Assembly: GCA_030533445.1 (NCBI GenBank) | Contig: CM060070.1 | Span: 32,828,001-32,892,000, forward strand | Length of the DNA: 64,000 nucleotides | Reading direction: 5' to 3' | DNA from: Cyprinodon diabolis | Lineage: Eukaryota > Chordata > Actinopteri > Cyprinodontiformes > Cyprinodontidae | In this document: positions 1 through 12,083 of the stretch, one piece after another | How positions within the stretch are numbered: position 1 is the first letter of the stretch | Layout: every line of letters starts with the position of its first letter | Made by a program: the position numbers and the translations under genes | Notes under the pieces: generated by a model | What the model saw: the letters and a program-made list of their open reading frames with translations, nothing else | The model's database searches: none | Told to the model about the DNA's origin: nothing

Positions 1-245
1 TGGCTTGAAGCTCGTCTTCCTGGCTGTGTGTTTCCTGTTTCGCCTGTGGAGCTGGTTGACCATTGCCTTTTGTATTTGAACCCCAATCGACCTCGGCTGC
101 TCACACTGAGCCTGGTTCTATTGGAGGTTTCTTCCTGTTAAAAGAGAGTTTCCTTCTCCACTGGTACCCTAAGCATGCTGTAGAGTTAAGGAGTCGATGC
201 AATCAGCTTGTTTCCCTTAGGTAGAACTTCGATAGAAGATAGCGG
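1..245 (+). repeat. L2-type LINE 3' tail (partial)
   Basis: This stretch lines up by eye with the tail of the LINE at 37,480-38,397. Both share the CTCACACTGAG block, a GGAGGTTTCTTCCTGTTAAAA block, a 'ctccactg...aagcatgct' block and a 'cccttag(g/a)tagaa' block in the same order. In fish genomes this signature belongs to the 3' untranslated end of L2/Maui-type LINEs. The window edge cuts the left side, and the terminal short repeat seen in the other copy is not visible here. It lies in the intron before the last gorab exon. Confidence 0.7.
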
Positions 246-1318
246 TGTATGTAAATCGTAGCTCCACAGAGCCTAATGATCATGTTTTACTGGTCTGAGC
301 TTTCTGTCGGGGAACCACTCGGAAAAACGCAGAAAACTGTCTAGCAGCCAAAGAGGAGCCCCGTGGGAAAAGTTTTGGGGCCACTGAATTAGTTTATCAA
401 GTTCAAGTGACATCTTTTATCCCTCTCAGGCTCAAATGAAAAAATCTGATATTTGGAGAAAATTATCATATGGGGTAGTAATATACAATTCAGACTTCAT
501 ATGCAATGAATTCTGGGATGTTGCAGATTTGCAACAGTGGCCTGGAGTGGTAAATTAACACTGAAGGCTGAATCTGATATGAACGTTAACTTTATTTGAA
601 TGTCACAAACAAAAAATTAACAAAGCAAAATGTAAAAAAAAAATTCTCTCACATAGAGACAACTTTTTCTCAAACATTTTCTCCACTGACATCTCAAAAA
701 CTCTTGAGAAAGCAGTTTCTGTTAAACTGTTGCTCAAAATATAGGCAAACTAGTAGATAAAGCATGTAGCATCCATTGGTACCTGTTTGGGCACATGTTG
801 CAAATCTACAACATTGAAATTGAGATGCTTCTGGTGAAAAACCCAGAGGAGATAAAATCTACTAATTGGCATGTGTCATATATATACACATTGAAGATTA
901 ATCTTATGTAGTATTGATTTAATAATAATGGAAATTGGTAGTGATACTTACATGAAACTGGTGCTTAGAAAATCTGTTTCAGTGACACCAAGGACTCAGC
1001 CATGTTGAAAGTGAGGCAGCAGTGCTATCTGGTGAGCTGGAGAGAAACTGTTTGTTGGAAATGCACAACTAAGTCCTTCTGTTGTACTTCTGAGTAACAA
1101 AAGCTCTTAAAATATGGATGTGGAGTAATTAGCTAAGTGGCATTTAGCTGTTGCAAATCTGCAACATCTGCCTGGAGAAGGTTAACTCCTAATAGCTTGT
1201 GGATAAAACATTTTTCTGAACTGGGTCTGGTTCCTGATCTGGGGGGAAAACTGTAAATAAATCACGAAAGGATGAGATTATAAACTTCAAACCACCTCCT
1301 CTCCCTGTCTGTCCGCAG
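246..1318 (+). other. gorab: Intron upstream of the terminal gorab exon
   Basis: No coding segment is recognised here. The stretch ends in a pyrimidine-rich tract and CAG acceptor at 1316-1318, which opens the last gorab exon. It contains three near-identical 16-base inverted repeats of the form GTTGCARATYTRCAAC at 520-535, 797-812 and 1150-1165; they are discussed as a finding. Confidence 0.6.
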
Positions 1319-1658
1319 GAAGCGCTACGAGAAGGCCGAGGCCGAGTACGTGACGGCCAAGCTGGACCTGCACAGAAAGACGGAGGTGAAGGAGCAGCTG
1401 GCGGAGCACCTCTGCGCCATCATCCAACAGAACGAGCTGCGCAAAGCCCACAAGCTGGAGGAGCTGATGCAGCAGCTGCAGCTGGAGGCCAGCGAGGAGC
1501 AGGAGAGGAGATCTGTAGAACCTCAGAGGAACGGAGGGGAGGGGAGAGCAGAGGGAGAGAGCAGAACCTCCCAGGAAGAGCAGGAGGTCCAGCAGGAGAC
1601 TGAGACAGAGGGGGGACCATCAGAGAACTGTGGTCGGGCAGAACTTCCGGGTTCCTGA
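1319..1658 (+). CDS. gorab: gorab, terminal coding exon (golgin RAB6-interacting protein, C-terminal 112 residues)
   Basis: GORAB is a coiled-coil trans-Golgi protein that binds RAB6 and ARF5 and scaffolds COPI recycling; loss in humans causes gerodermia osteodysplastica. The exon opens after a CAG acceptor at 1318 with one leftover base, so translation starts with K-R-Y-E-K at 1320. The first ~50 residues form a charged coiled coil with the family motifs [22 protein letters not shown] and KLEELMQQL, which are the basis of the call. The rest is a Glu/Gln/Arg-rich low-complexity tail ending at TGA 1656-1658. Codons are strongly GC-ending, unlike the AT-rich surroundings, as expected of a real exon. 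Upstream exons lie outside the window. The same-strand position about 10 kb before prrx1 agrees with known vertebrate gene order. The identity is secure for the coiled-coil part and weaker for the divergent tail. Confidence 0.88.
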
Positions 1659-2143
1659 CGCTCAGATAGGAGGCGGATCTTCCTCACATGGTGGAAAGTA
1701 TTGGTTCTGCCAGAAAACGGTTCTTTAACATCACCGCACTCTGTTCTGATCAGATCGGGTTCTGGGAGCTGATCCTTTAGCTCCTAGAACCTGGCAGCTG
1801 ACCCAAAGAGTCTACGGGTCGTAAAAGAGACTTTGGTTTGGTTCTGATGTTCCTGTCTAAAGTTTTCGATCCAGTTGGGGGACCAGAAGCAAACTAAAAA
1901 TAAACTGGACTCTTCACAGGTTCTGTAAAAAATCCAAATCATTCCTCCTTTTTCTGTTTAACTGACTTGTTTTATTAGAAGAACCTGATTGGTTCTGTTT
2001 TAGTAAAAAGGTTCTCCATGATTCAACGTTCTGGTTTGATAAATAATGATTAAACTTTGGAGAACTTGCTGCTGCAGAGAACAGGAGAACTGGGTCTCCT
2101 TTGGAGCTGTTCATCTCCCAGAACCTTCAGGATCAACTAGAAC

Positions 2144-2193
2144 ATCACAGTGCAGATTATAACGGACTGGTCCGTTATAATCTGCACTGTGAT
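2144..2193. repeat. Perfect 23-bp inverted repeat, 4-base loop
   Basis: Bases 2144-2166 are the exact reverse complement of 2171-2193, separated by CTGG. If transcribed within the gorab 3' UTR it would form a 23-bp stem with no mismatch. The stem is shorter than usual for a pre-miRNA. Confidence 0.9.
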
Positions 2194-2336
2194 CAGCCTG
2201 TTAACCTGCGGAGACCAGAGCCTCACACCGAAATCTGCGGGACAGGACGTTGATGGTAACACTACATGCAGGAGCTGAGCCGGAGCTTTATAGACCCATT
2301 TTAAAGCTGGTTCTGTTTATAGGAATGTCTTCCTTT

Positions 2337-2342
2337 AATAAA
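2337..2342 (+). promoter_or_regulatory. gorab: Polyadenylation signal AATAAA of gorab
   Basis: A canonical hexamer about 680 bases after the gorab stop, followed within 60 bases by GT/T-rich sequence. It is the first canonical AATAAA with a downstream T-rich element that I saw; 'aataaa' also occurs earlier at about 1,900 in a less favourable context, so a shorter alternative 3' UTR is possible. Confidence 0.55.
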
Positions 2343-2358
2343 GGTTTAAAAAGCTGCT

Positions 2359-4500
2359 TCTGTTTCTGTGTCTTTTGTCTGGTTCTGGTGTCGGCCCACA
2401 GGGGATGAAGCATCTTTAGGACAGGAGCTGCTGGTTAGAGGAGCGTTGGACCAACAGCAACTCTGTTTCTGGCTAAAACACAAGAAAATGTCAAAATAAC
2501 TAAATGAACTCAGTTATTTTATAAAGACATCCCATGTGTTTGCAAGTAATATATATTCTTTAATCATTTAGTATTGTTTGTGCTGTGTTCTTACCTTTGC
2601 TGTTGGACCACATAGATTTGCCAATGGAGGGTGTGTGATTTCAAATTAAATAAGTAATGATTACTAAGTGAATTACTAAATACCTAGATGCATCACCAAA
2701 TTAGCCAATTTCTGTTTTTTTTTTCCATGACACCAGAGAAACAGTAGACCGATGAAAACTTTCAAGTGTCTAATTTATTTTCCTGGAAGTGTTTTTATTG
2801 TTGAAACAGCAGATTTCACAACATGAGGTGCAGCATTTAACTTGGCAAAGAACCAGCAAGAGTCGCATTGAAAAATGCTTCTGCAAGCGACAGTCACCCG
2901 AAACTGACATGGGGAAACACATTTTTCTTGGTCTTTAAGTGGGGGAAGGTCAAATGAGCACTCGGCTTGCAGAAAATAGGTGTCTTTAATAAAATCCAGC
3001 AATTTCCACGCTATTTCTGAAGGGTTCGAGTAAAACGTCCGGAATAAACTTCCGGTCCTGACAGTGCAGGAGGCCACATTGTGCAGGGGGCGGTTTCAAG
3101 AACCAGGTTTAATAAAGTCGGACTCAAATCCACAACTCTAAATTTATTTTGCCTAAAGTCTGGAACTCTTGAGTTTTCAGTTTCACTTCTGCTATCGATT
3201 AGTTCAGTCAACTCTAAGTAGGTCCACTCAGAGTTAAGCACGTGTGACAAGTTTTTTTAAAAGAAAGCATCATCAGTGGAACCCCGCTTTTGATGAGTCA
3301 CCATGACAACAGGCAACAGTGTCTATTTCACCCCACTGGAACTAGAGATTTTAATAAAGAAAAAAAATGCAGAATGTGTTTAAAAGACAGAAACAGATCT
3401 ACAGCTGCAAAGAAGAGGAAGATGGAGAAGATTGATTCTTCCTGATCAAAATACACCTAACTAATAATATATTTTCTAAATTACATTTTTTGTAGCAGAA
3501 ACTGAATTTTAAAGAGTAAAAAAAGAATTGCATTAGTAAGAATTATGTTTTATATATCTAGAAATGTTTGCACATTTTATTTGGCCAGTTTGACAGCTTG
3601 ATTTGTATTTATATCTGAAAAACATTTCTTCATAATCAAAAACAATGCTGACCACTAACAATAGGAATATGGATCTATAGCTCGTTTCTAGACATCCAGA
3701 ATGTTTATTCTAGATGTGAAGATTGTCATTTTGTTTGAGATGGTCATTTTGACAAAGATAAAAAAGTTTTTTTCAGATATCAGGAATACATGTTTAGTAG
3801 AACTAATACATAACAAAACAGCTTGCCATAGCTTGTTGTGACCACGATAACATTAGGAGTTTATTTCTTGAATTGATGTAGATCAATGTATCTATGTAGG
3901 TGAAATCACCCGGCAGCAGGTGATGAAATCTAAAAACGTTTTTCTGTTAGGACCTGTTCATGATCTCATGGATTTTTTTCTCTTCTCATTAGATTCATAA
4001 ACACTCTTGGTAGAATCCTGCCACGCCTCTTCGGCTCTCTACAACCACTATTGAGCATTTTTCCTTTGGATAAACTTTACATGCACATGTGCACTTTCAC
4101 TAACAACTACAGGTGCTTGGTTCCAGGTACTTAGAGATTCACTTCCATACAGAAAGCCCATATTCTTATCTTCAGGTAACACAGAGTACATGTCAGATTA
4201 AATACTATTACTTATGCTTCAGCGATAGTGTCTAGGTGTTACTTTACTGTATGTCTCGTACCATGTCTTTTGGTTGTGCTGTTCTTTTTACATCTCATTG
4301 CAGGTGATGAAGCAGACTGAAAATGTTTTATCTTTATCTCCCTTCTATCTCCTCTTTCTTTCATCTTTTCTCCTTTTTTCCTGTTTTTCCTTTCCCGTTC
4401 TACCTACATTGCAGTGTCCATATAATCTGTTAAACTCCCTGCATAATTGTAATAAAGCAATTTATATTCATAAATCAAAAGGAACACTATGGCGATAGCC
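2359..4500. other. Intergenic, AT-rich, nothing recognised
   Basis: I see no exon, RNA gene or clear transposon here. The short open frames lack family motifs and have no splice context. Confidence 0.5.
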
Positions 4501-4519
4501 GTACTGCTCCACTTGTGAA

Positions 4520-5470
4520 AGTAAAATCTGTTGGGATCTTTTTGGCATCAAGACAATTATTCTTATTGCCACATTGCCAGACAGGACACTGTTAAAAAAA
4601 AAAAAAAAGAATCCTGCCATGTGGTAGGTATTTACAGGTTTCGAGATGTCACTCGCTCTAAATTCAATCAATTTCCAGCTCTTACGTCCAAAAATGTATT
4701 AGATAACATCCTTGATTTTAACCCTATGATGAAGGGCTACAGTACTAAACTCTATAATACAATTAATACCTTAGCCCGGTACCCCTTGAACCTCTCAAAA
4801 GTTGGTGGGAGAATGATATGCAGATGTCTATTTCAAAGGAAACTTTGATATAGGGCTTCACCCCTCTTCAATATGCATGACACACACTGTTATTCAATTT
4901 TATATGGTTTATCGTCTTCATTACTCTAAAGAGAAATTGGCTTTTATCCTGAACTAGACTCAGCCTGTGATAGATGTAGCCTCCATCATATGTTCTGGGC
5001 CTGCCTGAAACTCACCCACTTCTGGAAATCTATGTTTGATGCTCTAGCCACTATCCTTCAATACCCACTAGATTCTTCTCCTCTGACTGCAATCTTTGGC
5101 ATCGTCTAGCTGGTGCACATCTACATACCACTCAGACACATGTGGTGGCATACACTACCTTACTAGCGAGGAGGTTAATACTGTTTAAGTGGAAGGAGGC
5201 CTCCTCTACTACTTATGCTCATTGGATTAAGAGGTTATGCTAATCTGCAGTTATGCAGATTAGATACACTATGAGAGGATCTATATCCAAATTTTATTCC
5301 ACTTGGGAACCATTTATACATTTTGTGGAAAAATTAGATGCTCAATTGATTAGTTGTTCATAAACATAAACTTTAACCTTATAAGGGGACTACTGGGGGT
5401 GGATTATGATAATTACGATACCTATTTCCAGAATCTGTATTACACATGTGTGCACTCAAAATAAAATAAA
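4520..5470 (+). mobile_element. Degenerate L1/Tx1-clade LINE, reverse-transcriptase 3' region
   Basis: Plus-strand translation in shifting frames gives the C-terminal region typical of L1/Tx1 LINE ORF2. There is a Cys-x2-Cys start, a 'HHMFW(A)C' motif around 4,960-5,010 followed by 'FW', then a hydrophobic stretch and an Arg/Trp-rich segment around 5,150-5,330. Several stops and frameshifts break it, and a run of A at about 4,590 also disrupts the frame. It is a dead, 5'-truncated copy. The clade assignment rests on the motif pattern only. Confidence 0.6.
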
Positions 5471-8369
5471 CCCAGCTTTAGAAAAAATTAATAATAACCC
5501 TGCCATGCAGGCCGGGTCCTTGATGACCTTAAAATAAGATGAAGGCTGGAAGTGATCATCTATGAATTGGGATGCAGCTTTCAGCATCAGTCCTGACCAT
5601 CACCTCAACCTGGCAACATGAGTCGTCGACCTATGAAGTCTAAACATTATCTTTTTTAACATCTCTTTTTCTTATTTGCATATTATTTTTTCAGTGGAGA
5701 ACACTTTAAAATAAAATCTGAATTAACATGGAATTATTTTTCTGACTGGTCCTACAGAATAAAACATGCAATAAACTCCACAGGAGAGATGTTAATATAA
5801 AATCTGCATTTATTATTATTTAGATCAAATAAGCGTCTTTATTTTCATAAATGTGAGGAAACAGGGCAAGCCTTCAGCATTTTCTGTGTAGGTTATTTTT
5901 ATTGGCACTGCAAACAAGGTTTAAAGGTTGAAATCCGATTGGATCAAACTGTTCCCTTGGCTTGAGTTTGAGAACAATCTTATATTGCAGAGGGAAGTAC
6001 CAGGAAATTCAGCATTTGTTACTGGAAACCCCCATTTGTAAAAAAAAAAAAAGAAAAAAGAAAAAAAAAACAGCCTCATGGAACGGTAATTGAATTGACA
6101 TTTAAGTAAGGGTGCAATTTCAGAATTTTTTTTTTCTATTCTCCTATTTGGGAGCACTTAGCAGACAGGGGAACAAACCAGCATAATCTAACTGAAAACT
6201 GAAGATATTCAGATTTCCCATCAGTGAGGCATCTAAATAGAATATTGACAGCCAGGTATGTATAACCAGATGCACCGATGTGTGCGAGACTGTGCTGTAA
6301 ATTAACACCTGCTGCTGTCCATGTCTTGAACATTTTACTTTTCAGCTCAAAGTTGATGGAGGAAAGGCTGCAGATATCGTCATGTAATCAGTGTAATCCA
6401 AATAATCCAATTAAGCAGCAAATAAGTGCATTTGTTGCTTTCCTCATTATGTACATTCTAAAGACAATTTGTAACAATGGCAGATAGAAGATGCAGGCAG
6501 AGGAGAAAGAGAAGAGAAAGGACTTTCTCTTTTTGAGTGAACATCTTTAAAATGATAGAAAACAAATACTAGAATCTGTCGCCTAAGATGAATTGGAGCC
6601 TCAAACACCACAGAGTGACTTCTAGATCAATAAACTGGTTTTAATCAAACCTCAAGGGGCAGAGTATACCTGCAGCGGCGCTTTACGCACAGGGCTTCTT
6701 ATGCTGCATCATAACGCAGGATCCAGCTACTGATTTCTATCCATTGGTTTATTTTCTCGTGCTGCTTTTCTTGTTACAGTTTCTAACCTTTGTGTTCATC
6801 ATTCAAAGCAGCAGCGATCTCAGCCTCTGACCTGAACAGAGATCACTTCTCCTCTGTTGCTTGGCTGCGCAGGGAGCATTAAAGTGCATATTTACTCATT
6901 CTGTGTGAACTGATGCTTTGTTTCTGGTCTGGATGGACATATATAGACGAAGGGTGAAAGTTCTGGGCCTCACTGGTTTCTATAGCTGAACAGGGGGGAT
7001 TTAGTTAATTCTCCAGTACCTGCAGTCAGTGAAACCTTGATGTGCCACTAAGCATGCACCAAGGATGAATGTAAAGGAAAAATGACTTCTAAAGGGATGG
7101 AAAATGGAATTAGAAAAAAAGGAGGTAAGGCTAAACCCCCAGATGCATATTACAAAAAAGAAAAAAAAACACTCAGAGTGCACAAATTAATACTTAGTGG
7201 GAACAAATGAATATTTTGTGCACACAGGCTCCTTCTTCATCTCTCTAGGAGGCATGAGGAGCACTAACCCACGGACAAAGGCCTCCAAGTTCTTCCTGCA
7301 ACTGGCCTTATTTCAGCCTGAACTGATAGAACCTAGACTTCATATCTGCTTTATCTGACTGTTACATTTAAGGTCAGAGCTGACCTTTAACCCCAAGGTC
7401 AGTAGTGGAAGAATTTCTGTATTAGAATAAAAAGGCAATTTAAAGGAGAGTAGCCTCTGCTGAATGCCTGCCTTCCTGTCAGGGCTCTTTAAAAAGCTCA
7501 GAGTCATCCAAGCTTTGAATTCATTTAGCAGATAATTAGCAGAGTTTTCGTCCTTCTTTGCTTTTCAAGCTGAACTTAGTTAATTTAGATCCTCTCTTAT
7601 CCTTGTAAGTGAGGAGAATCTGTAGATTTATCAAATTCATTTCATTTCAAATCTCCTTCCAGAGGAGATTTGAAATGAAAACTAATAATGTGAAAAATTT
7701 TATTCAGAAGGTGACTGCTAAAGAAGCTGGATGTCCTGAGGGTGTGTTCATAGAAAGTTGAGTGGAAGGAAAACATGCAACAGGGATCACCACAGCTGTC
7801 AGAGGTTTGAAAAACCTGAGTGGATGTATAAGTTGAAATAGAAATGAAAGGAATTGGTTTGTAAATTAATTTGATTGAGATCAAAGTCTGTTTGCTGAGT
7901 TTTACTCACAGATTTAATACAAACTAGAGACTCGATGCAGAGCATCAGCAAAGCTTCTGTTTGTTCGGCGGATGGTCTAAATACACAAATTACATAAAAG
8001 TGTAATTAGTCCAACCTAATTTTAATCTTAATAAAATTATTTTAAAGTAAGTGGATTCATATAAAGACAACTGTTTGGCTAAAAAAAATCTAAACTAACT
8101 GTAACCTTTGTTTTATAAAGAATATTATAAATCAAACTTCTGATTGAATATTTTCATTATATGCTTATTGAAGTTTTATTTAATTTTAAACCCTCTGACC
8201 TCTAATGCTGATTGATAAGCTAAAGCCGCCTTAAGAAAATAAAACAATTTGCCATATAAAATAGCCTATTTTTTAACAGCAACCCATTCTGGAACACAGT
8301 TTATAATCATTGCAGACATAAATCTCACGGTTGGAATGTGACCACAATCCTTCAGTTACTGATTCACAT
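5471..8369. other. Intergenic, AT-rich, nothing recognised apart from a hairpin
   Basis: No gene is supported. The stretch holds A/T homopolymer tracts (e.g. around 6,040-6,070) and a 17-bp hairpin at 7,640-7,680. The remaining short open frames look like chance. Confidence 0.5.
7640..7680. repeat. 17-bp inverted repeat with 7-base loop
   Basis: Bases 7640-7656 are the exact reverse complement of 7664-7680, separated by TTCCAGA. No associated gene or known element was recognised. Confidence 0.85.
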
Positions 8370-9500
8370 TCACCGTGAATTCAGAGCATTGGTCCTAATT
8401 ATAGAGAAAGCTCTGGAACTCTGAGTCTAATTAGCTGTGGCACGTGACTCTGCCGTTAATTGCTGCGGAGTCAAATGAGGTGAAAGCAGAAATAAAAGAT
8501 GGATCTAATGGCCATAATGAGTCTGTAAAGGTTAAAACAACCAAGTTCTAAAGTTTAATTATTTCTGAATCACCTGCAGGTCTTTATATCATCCTCAGAT
8601 TATGAATCCCAGATTAATGAACAGTCTGGATTTTTTTCCGCCTCGTTTCACCCAGATCGCATAAGATTTAAACTCTGTGTTTAAACAGAACCAGTCGTGT
8701 TCGGTTCGGCTGAGGAGGAAAAACGATCCGAACTTAAATTTATTCACAGAAACAGTCCACTGGTTTCCTAAAGGTGATTCATGCATCTTGGTCTGGAAGG
8801 TCCAGAAGAACCGCGAGAGGCGCAGAAAGCAGCTCCTCCGGTTCGGTTCGGTTCCAACAGATAATCCTGATGCGTCCATTTATATAATCCAGAAAAGAAA
8901 AAAAGAAAAAAAAATCTGCTCCAAGGATCCAAAAATTTGTTTGTCTTTTTTTTCTTTTCTTTTTCTTTTTTTTTTAAATAGGAAAACAGTTTAGATAAAA
9001 AAAATAAAAAATAATTAAATAAAAAAGCGGAGTTCGATTTAAATCAGATATTTGATGCCAATTAAAAAGCTGTTTAGTTTCAGAAAGTCTCCCAGAACCA
9101 GAACCCCTTGCAGCAAATTCACTTCTTGTTCTCTCTTTATTCTAACTTTTATTTTGCCTTTGCGCTCATTTTCTGACTCTGGAGGTCCGCAGAGTTCTGG
9201 ATCCGGTCCGATCAGACCCGACCTGCTCCCTGCGAGTCTGAAAGTCACGCTGAAATCAGGTGGAGGGGCGGAAAATATTGACCCCCTAATTAGGGAAATA
9301 TAGGAAACAAGAGGAGAGGATCCGCTGCAGGGGCCACAGGATGGCGGCCCGGGGCCCCTCCCTCTTCTTCAGGCAGTTTAGTTTTAATCCGCTCAGATTG
9401 ACGCTTGATGGAGACACGATTAAAGAGTGAAGAGGAGGATGCATCACCATCATCATCATCTGGAGCCGATTAATTGGGTTTCAATTAATCGGAATCCAGA
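8370..9500 (+). promoter_or_regulatory. Candidate upstream regulatory region of prrx1
   Basis: This stretch, about 2.6-3.7 kb before the prrx1 start codon, is richer in complex sequence than its AT-rich flanks. It carries TAATTA/TAATTG homeodomain cores, a consensus CArG box CCTAATTAGG at 9285-9294, and an 11-bp inverted repeat with TAATTG arms at 9466-9492. No coding exon is supported. Regulatory function is inferred; cross-species conservation would be the deciding evidence. Confidence 0.35.
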
Positions 9501-11599
9501 AGGAGTAACAATTTCCAACCTTTGGCGGGTTTTTTAAAAATAAAATTTTGGTGAAAATCTGATTTATAAAAAATTTTTTAAAAATATTTTGAAATAAAAA
9601 TCAAACTGAAATAAAAAGATAAAAATTATTATAAAATAAATAAAAAGTGGGCTATTTGGTAGAAAAAATAAACAGGGGACATTTTCTCAAATGTGGGGCA
9701 AAAATAACAAGAAAAACGTTTGTAATTCAAAATAAAATATTGAATAAAATCAATGTAAACTCAATGGATCCTGAATCAAATAATTACAAATAATAACCTT
9801 TTTTTTTTATCTGACTGTAAAGAAAAATTTTAAAGAAACGTAAAACCGTTTCCAGAAGTTCTTTTAAACCGGATTTCTTCCTGTTAACTTATTATTGTTA
9901 TTATAACTTATTATTACTTCATATTGTTTTCATAATATTTGCAGGTAATTCTTAAAAAAAAAAAACTGAGTAATCAATAAAAATCATAAAGTTCCTTCAG
10001 AGGTTCTGCAGGTTTTTCCAAATTTAATTTAGCTCTTTGTTTATATTCTTCTCCTGTGTTTATTTAAATTATTTTATCAATGTACATTTCAGATTTTCTT
10101 TTTTTATTGTGTATTTTTGCTGCATCTTGTAAACTAGAAGTGTAGAAATTTCAAAACTAGATCTGCAGCATTTCCCCATAAACTGCTTCTTCAAATGAGC
10201 TTTATTTGATTTATTCTTATTTTAAACTTTCTTTTTTTTAACCCAAGCTGATGCTGATGTCTGCACCCCTCCCCCCCAGATGTTTGCAAACCTCCTCATG
10301 AAGCTCTGAGACGTGAAGCCCCCTGAGGAGACCTGGGGAGGCCTTTTTCTTCTCTTTCCCCCCTTTTTTTTCTTCTTTTTTTCCTGCTTTTATTTTCGAG
10401 CTGGCACCAGAACGGACTCGTAGGCAGGAAAAGAGAATCTGGGGGGAGAACTAATGATGAAAAAGTCTCCTCCATCCCTGCGCCTTCATTAAATACATGG
10501 AAAGAACGACTGGAGAACATCTGGATTCAATCTGCTCCTCTTTGATGGCATCAAGTGTTCTTTTCCCAGATCGGGGGGCTGAGGGGGGGCTGGAGGCTGT
10601 GGGATGTCTATGGCAGCTCAGAGCTGACTCCTGCCATCTCAAGCCCCCCCACCCCCCGCAGCTGCAGCTCTGCTCTGTTTGCATATTGGGCTTCAGGAGC
10701 TGCAGCTCTGCCCTGAAGTTCATCTTTCAGGCAGAACCTCAGAGCTGAGGAACAAAATGTCTTCCCTTCCAGAACTTCCTGGTCCAGGCTCTGGATTTTC
10801 CCCTGGGTCTCCAGTTATCACACTTTTAAAAAGTCATGAAACAGGAGCTCTGCTCTTATTGGTCAGGAGGGCACCTGACTGCCCCACCTGAGCAGGAAGT
10901 GTCCCTTCTGGAGGAAATCCAGCAACTATCAGAGCAGAACTGACCCATAGTTCTGGGATCCATCAGGAACATCAGAAAACAGATCTGAGAAAACTGGAAG
11001 ATGTCTGCTCCAGGAGATCCTCAAAGCTCCCATGTGAAACTAGTAATATAACAAGTTTGTTCTTTTGGGTTTTATTAAATGTCAGAAGTCATGAAGAAAA
11101 TGATTGTGAGAAACATGGAACGTTTTATCCTCTGAGCCCACCGAGACTTTGATCCAGATGATCCTTCAGATCAGGAATCTTTCTCACCTGGTTCTCTTCA
11201 TCACTGTCTGCTGCAGCCTCTGGGGGTTCTGTTACTCATGGTGTTCCTCAGGGATGAGTTCTCGGTCCTTTCCTGCAGATGACGCTCAGTCCAGCGAGTT
11301 TAGTGAGTTTTTAATGAATCAATATTTGTTTTTCCTTTTTTTGAAGCCAAGTTTTGAAGACCCAGTGGCTGGTTTTGTTCTTTTATTTATGAGTTTCTAG
11401 TTAACTGAAGCTTTATTTTGGCTTCATGTTTCCACTGAGTTTTAGTCTGAAGTGATTCTCTGCATTTGGACAAAAAAAAGTGAACCTCTGGACCTTCTGT
11501 GGTCTGAAAGGAAAACAAAATGGCTGCCAGTGAAAACTCTGGGATGGATCCTCACTCCAAGCAAAGTTTTCACATGTTTTTGTTGACAGTGTGTGGCGT
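9501..11599. other. prrx1 upstream intergenic sequence
   Basis: The first part (9,500-10,260) is strongly AT-rich with poly-A/T runs. The rest is mixed, with G/C runs near 10,265 and 10,650. No exon or transposon is recognised. Distal promoter elements for prrx1 could lie here but none is clear. Confidence 0.45.
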
Positions 11600-12083
11600 T
11601 TATTAAAAGCTTTAAAAAGTAAAATAACTACAAATAACGAAAATGGGGGAAAGAGAGAAAGAGAGAGAGAGAGGGGAGGGGGGAGGAATGAGGGGGAGGG
11701 AGTCCAGCCTCCCTGCGCCTCTTGGCTGCAGCTCAGCCAGTTTTGCGCGCACACTGAGATTTGCGCATCTGGTCGTCATCATCCGCAGCAGCAGCAGCTC
11801 TTCCTGCTCAGATGTGACTCGATCAGACTTGGAGCAGAACTTTCTCTTGTTGTCTTCAAACTTTCTCGGTTCCTGGGACCTTCTTCGGGGCTCCTCTCCT
11901 CTGACCTGCGCCGCCGGATGGATTGGTCGCTCTGGGTTTGATCGGATCTCGGTTCGGGCTCTGCGCGGCTCCCCTGGATGTGAATAGCTCAGCAGAGACC
12001 AGTGCGGTACTTTGCGGGGACGCTGCTCGCTGTGATCCTCCTCAGCGCTGCGTGTTTTTTCCGCTTCTCCTCCTTTTAGCGTC
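11600..12083 (+). promoter_or_regulatory. prrx1: Probable prrx1 promoter / 5' UTR region
   Basis: This GC-richer stretch ends at the prrx1 start codon. It includes a GA-rich simple repeat (about 11,645-11,700) and many CpG and GCGC sites, the usual look of a CpG-type developmental promoter and 5' UTR. No convincing TATA box is seen, so the transcription start cannot be placed. The pyrimidine tract and TAG at about 12,065-12,079 resemble a splice acceptor four bases before the ATG; since PRRX1 exon 1 normally contains the start codon, this is probably chance. Confidence 0.5.

Larger units (their letters stand above)
1659..2358 (+). other. gorab: gorab 3' UTR
   Basis: Non-coding sequence follows the gorab stop. 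The probable polyadenylation signal AATAAA is at 2337-2342, followed by a T/GT-rich stretch typical of a downstream element, so the cleavage site is inferred near 2358. The UTR contains a perfect 23-bp hairpin at 2144-2193, reported as a finding. Confidence 0.6.
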
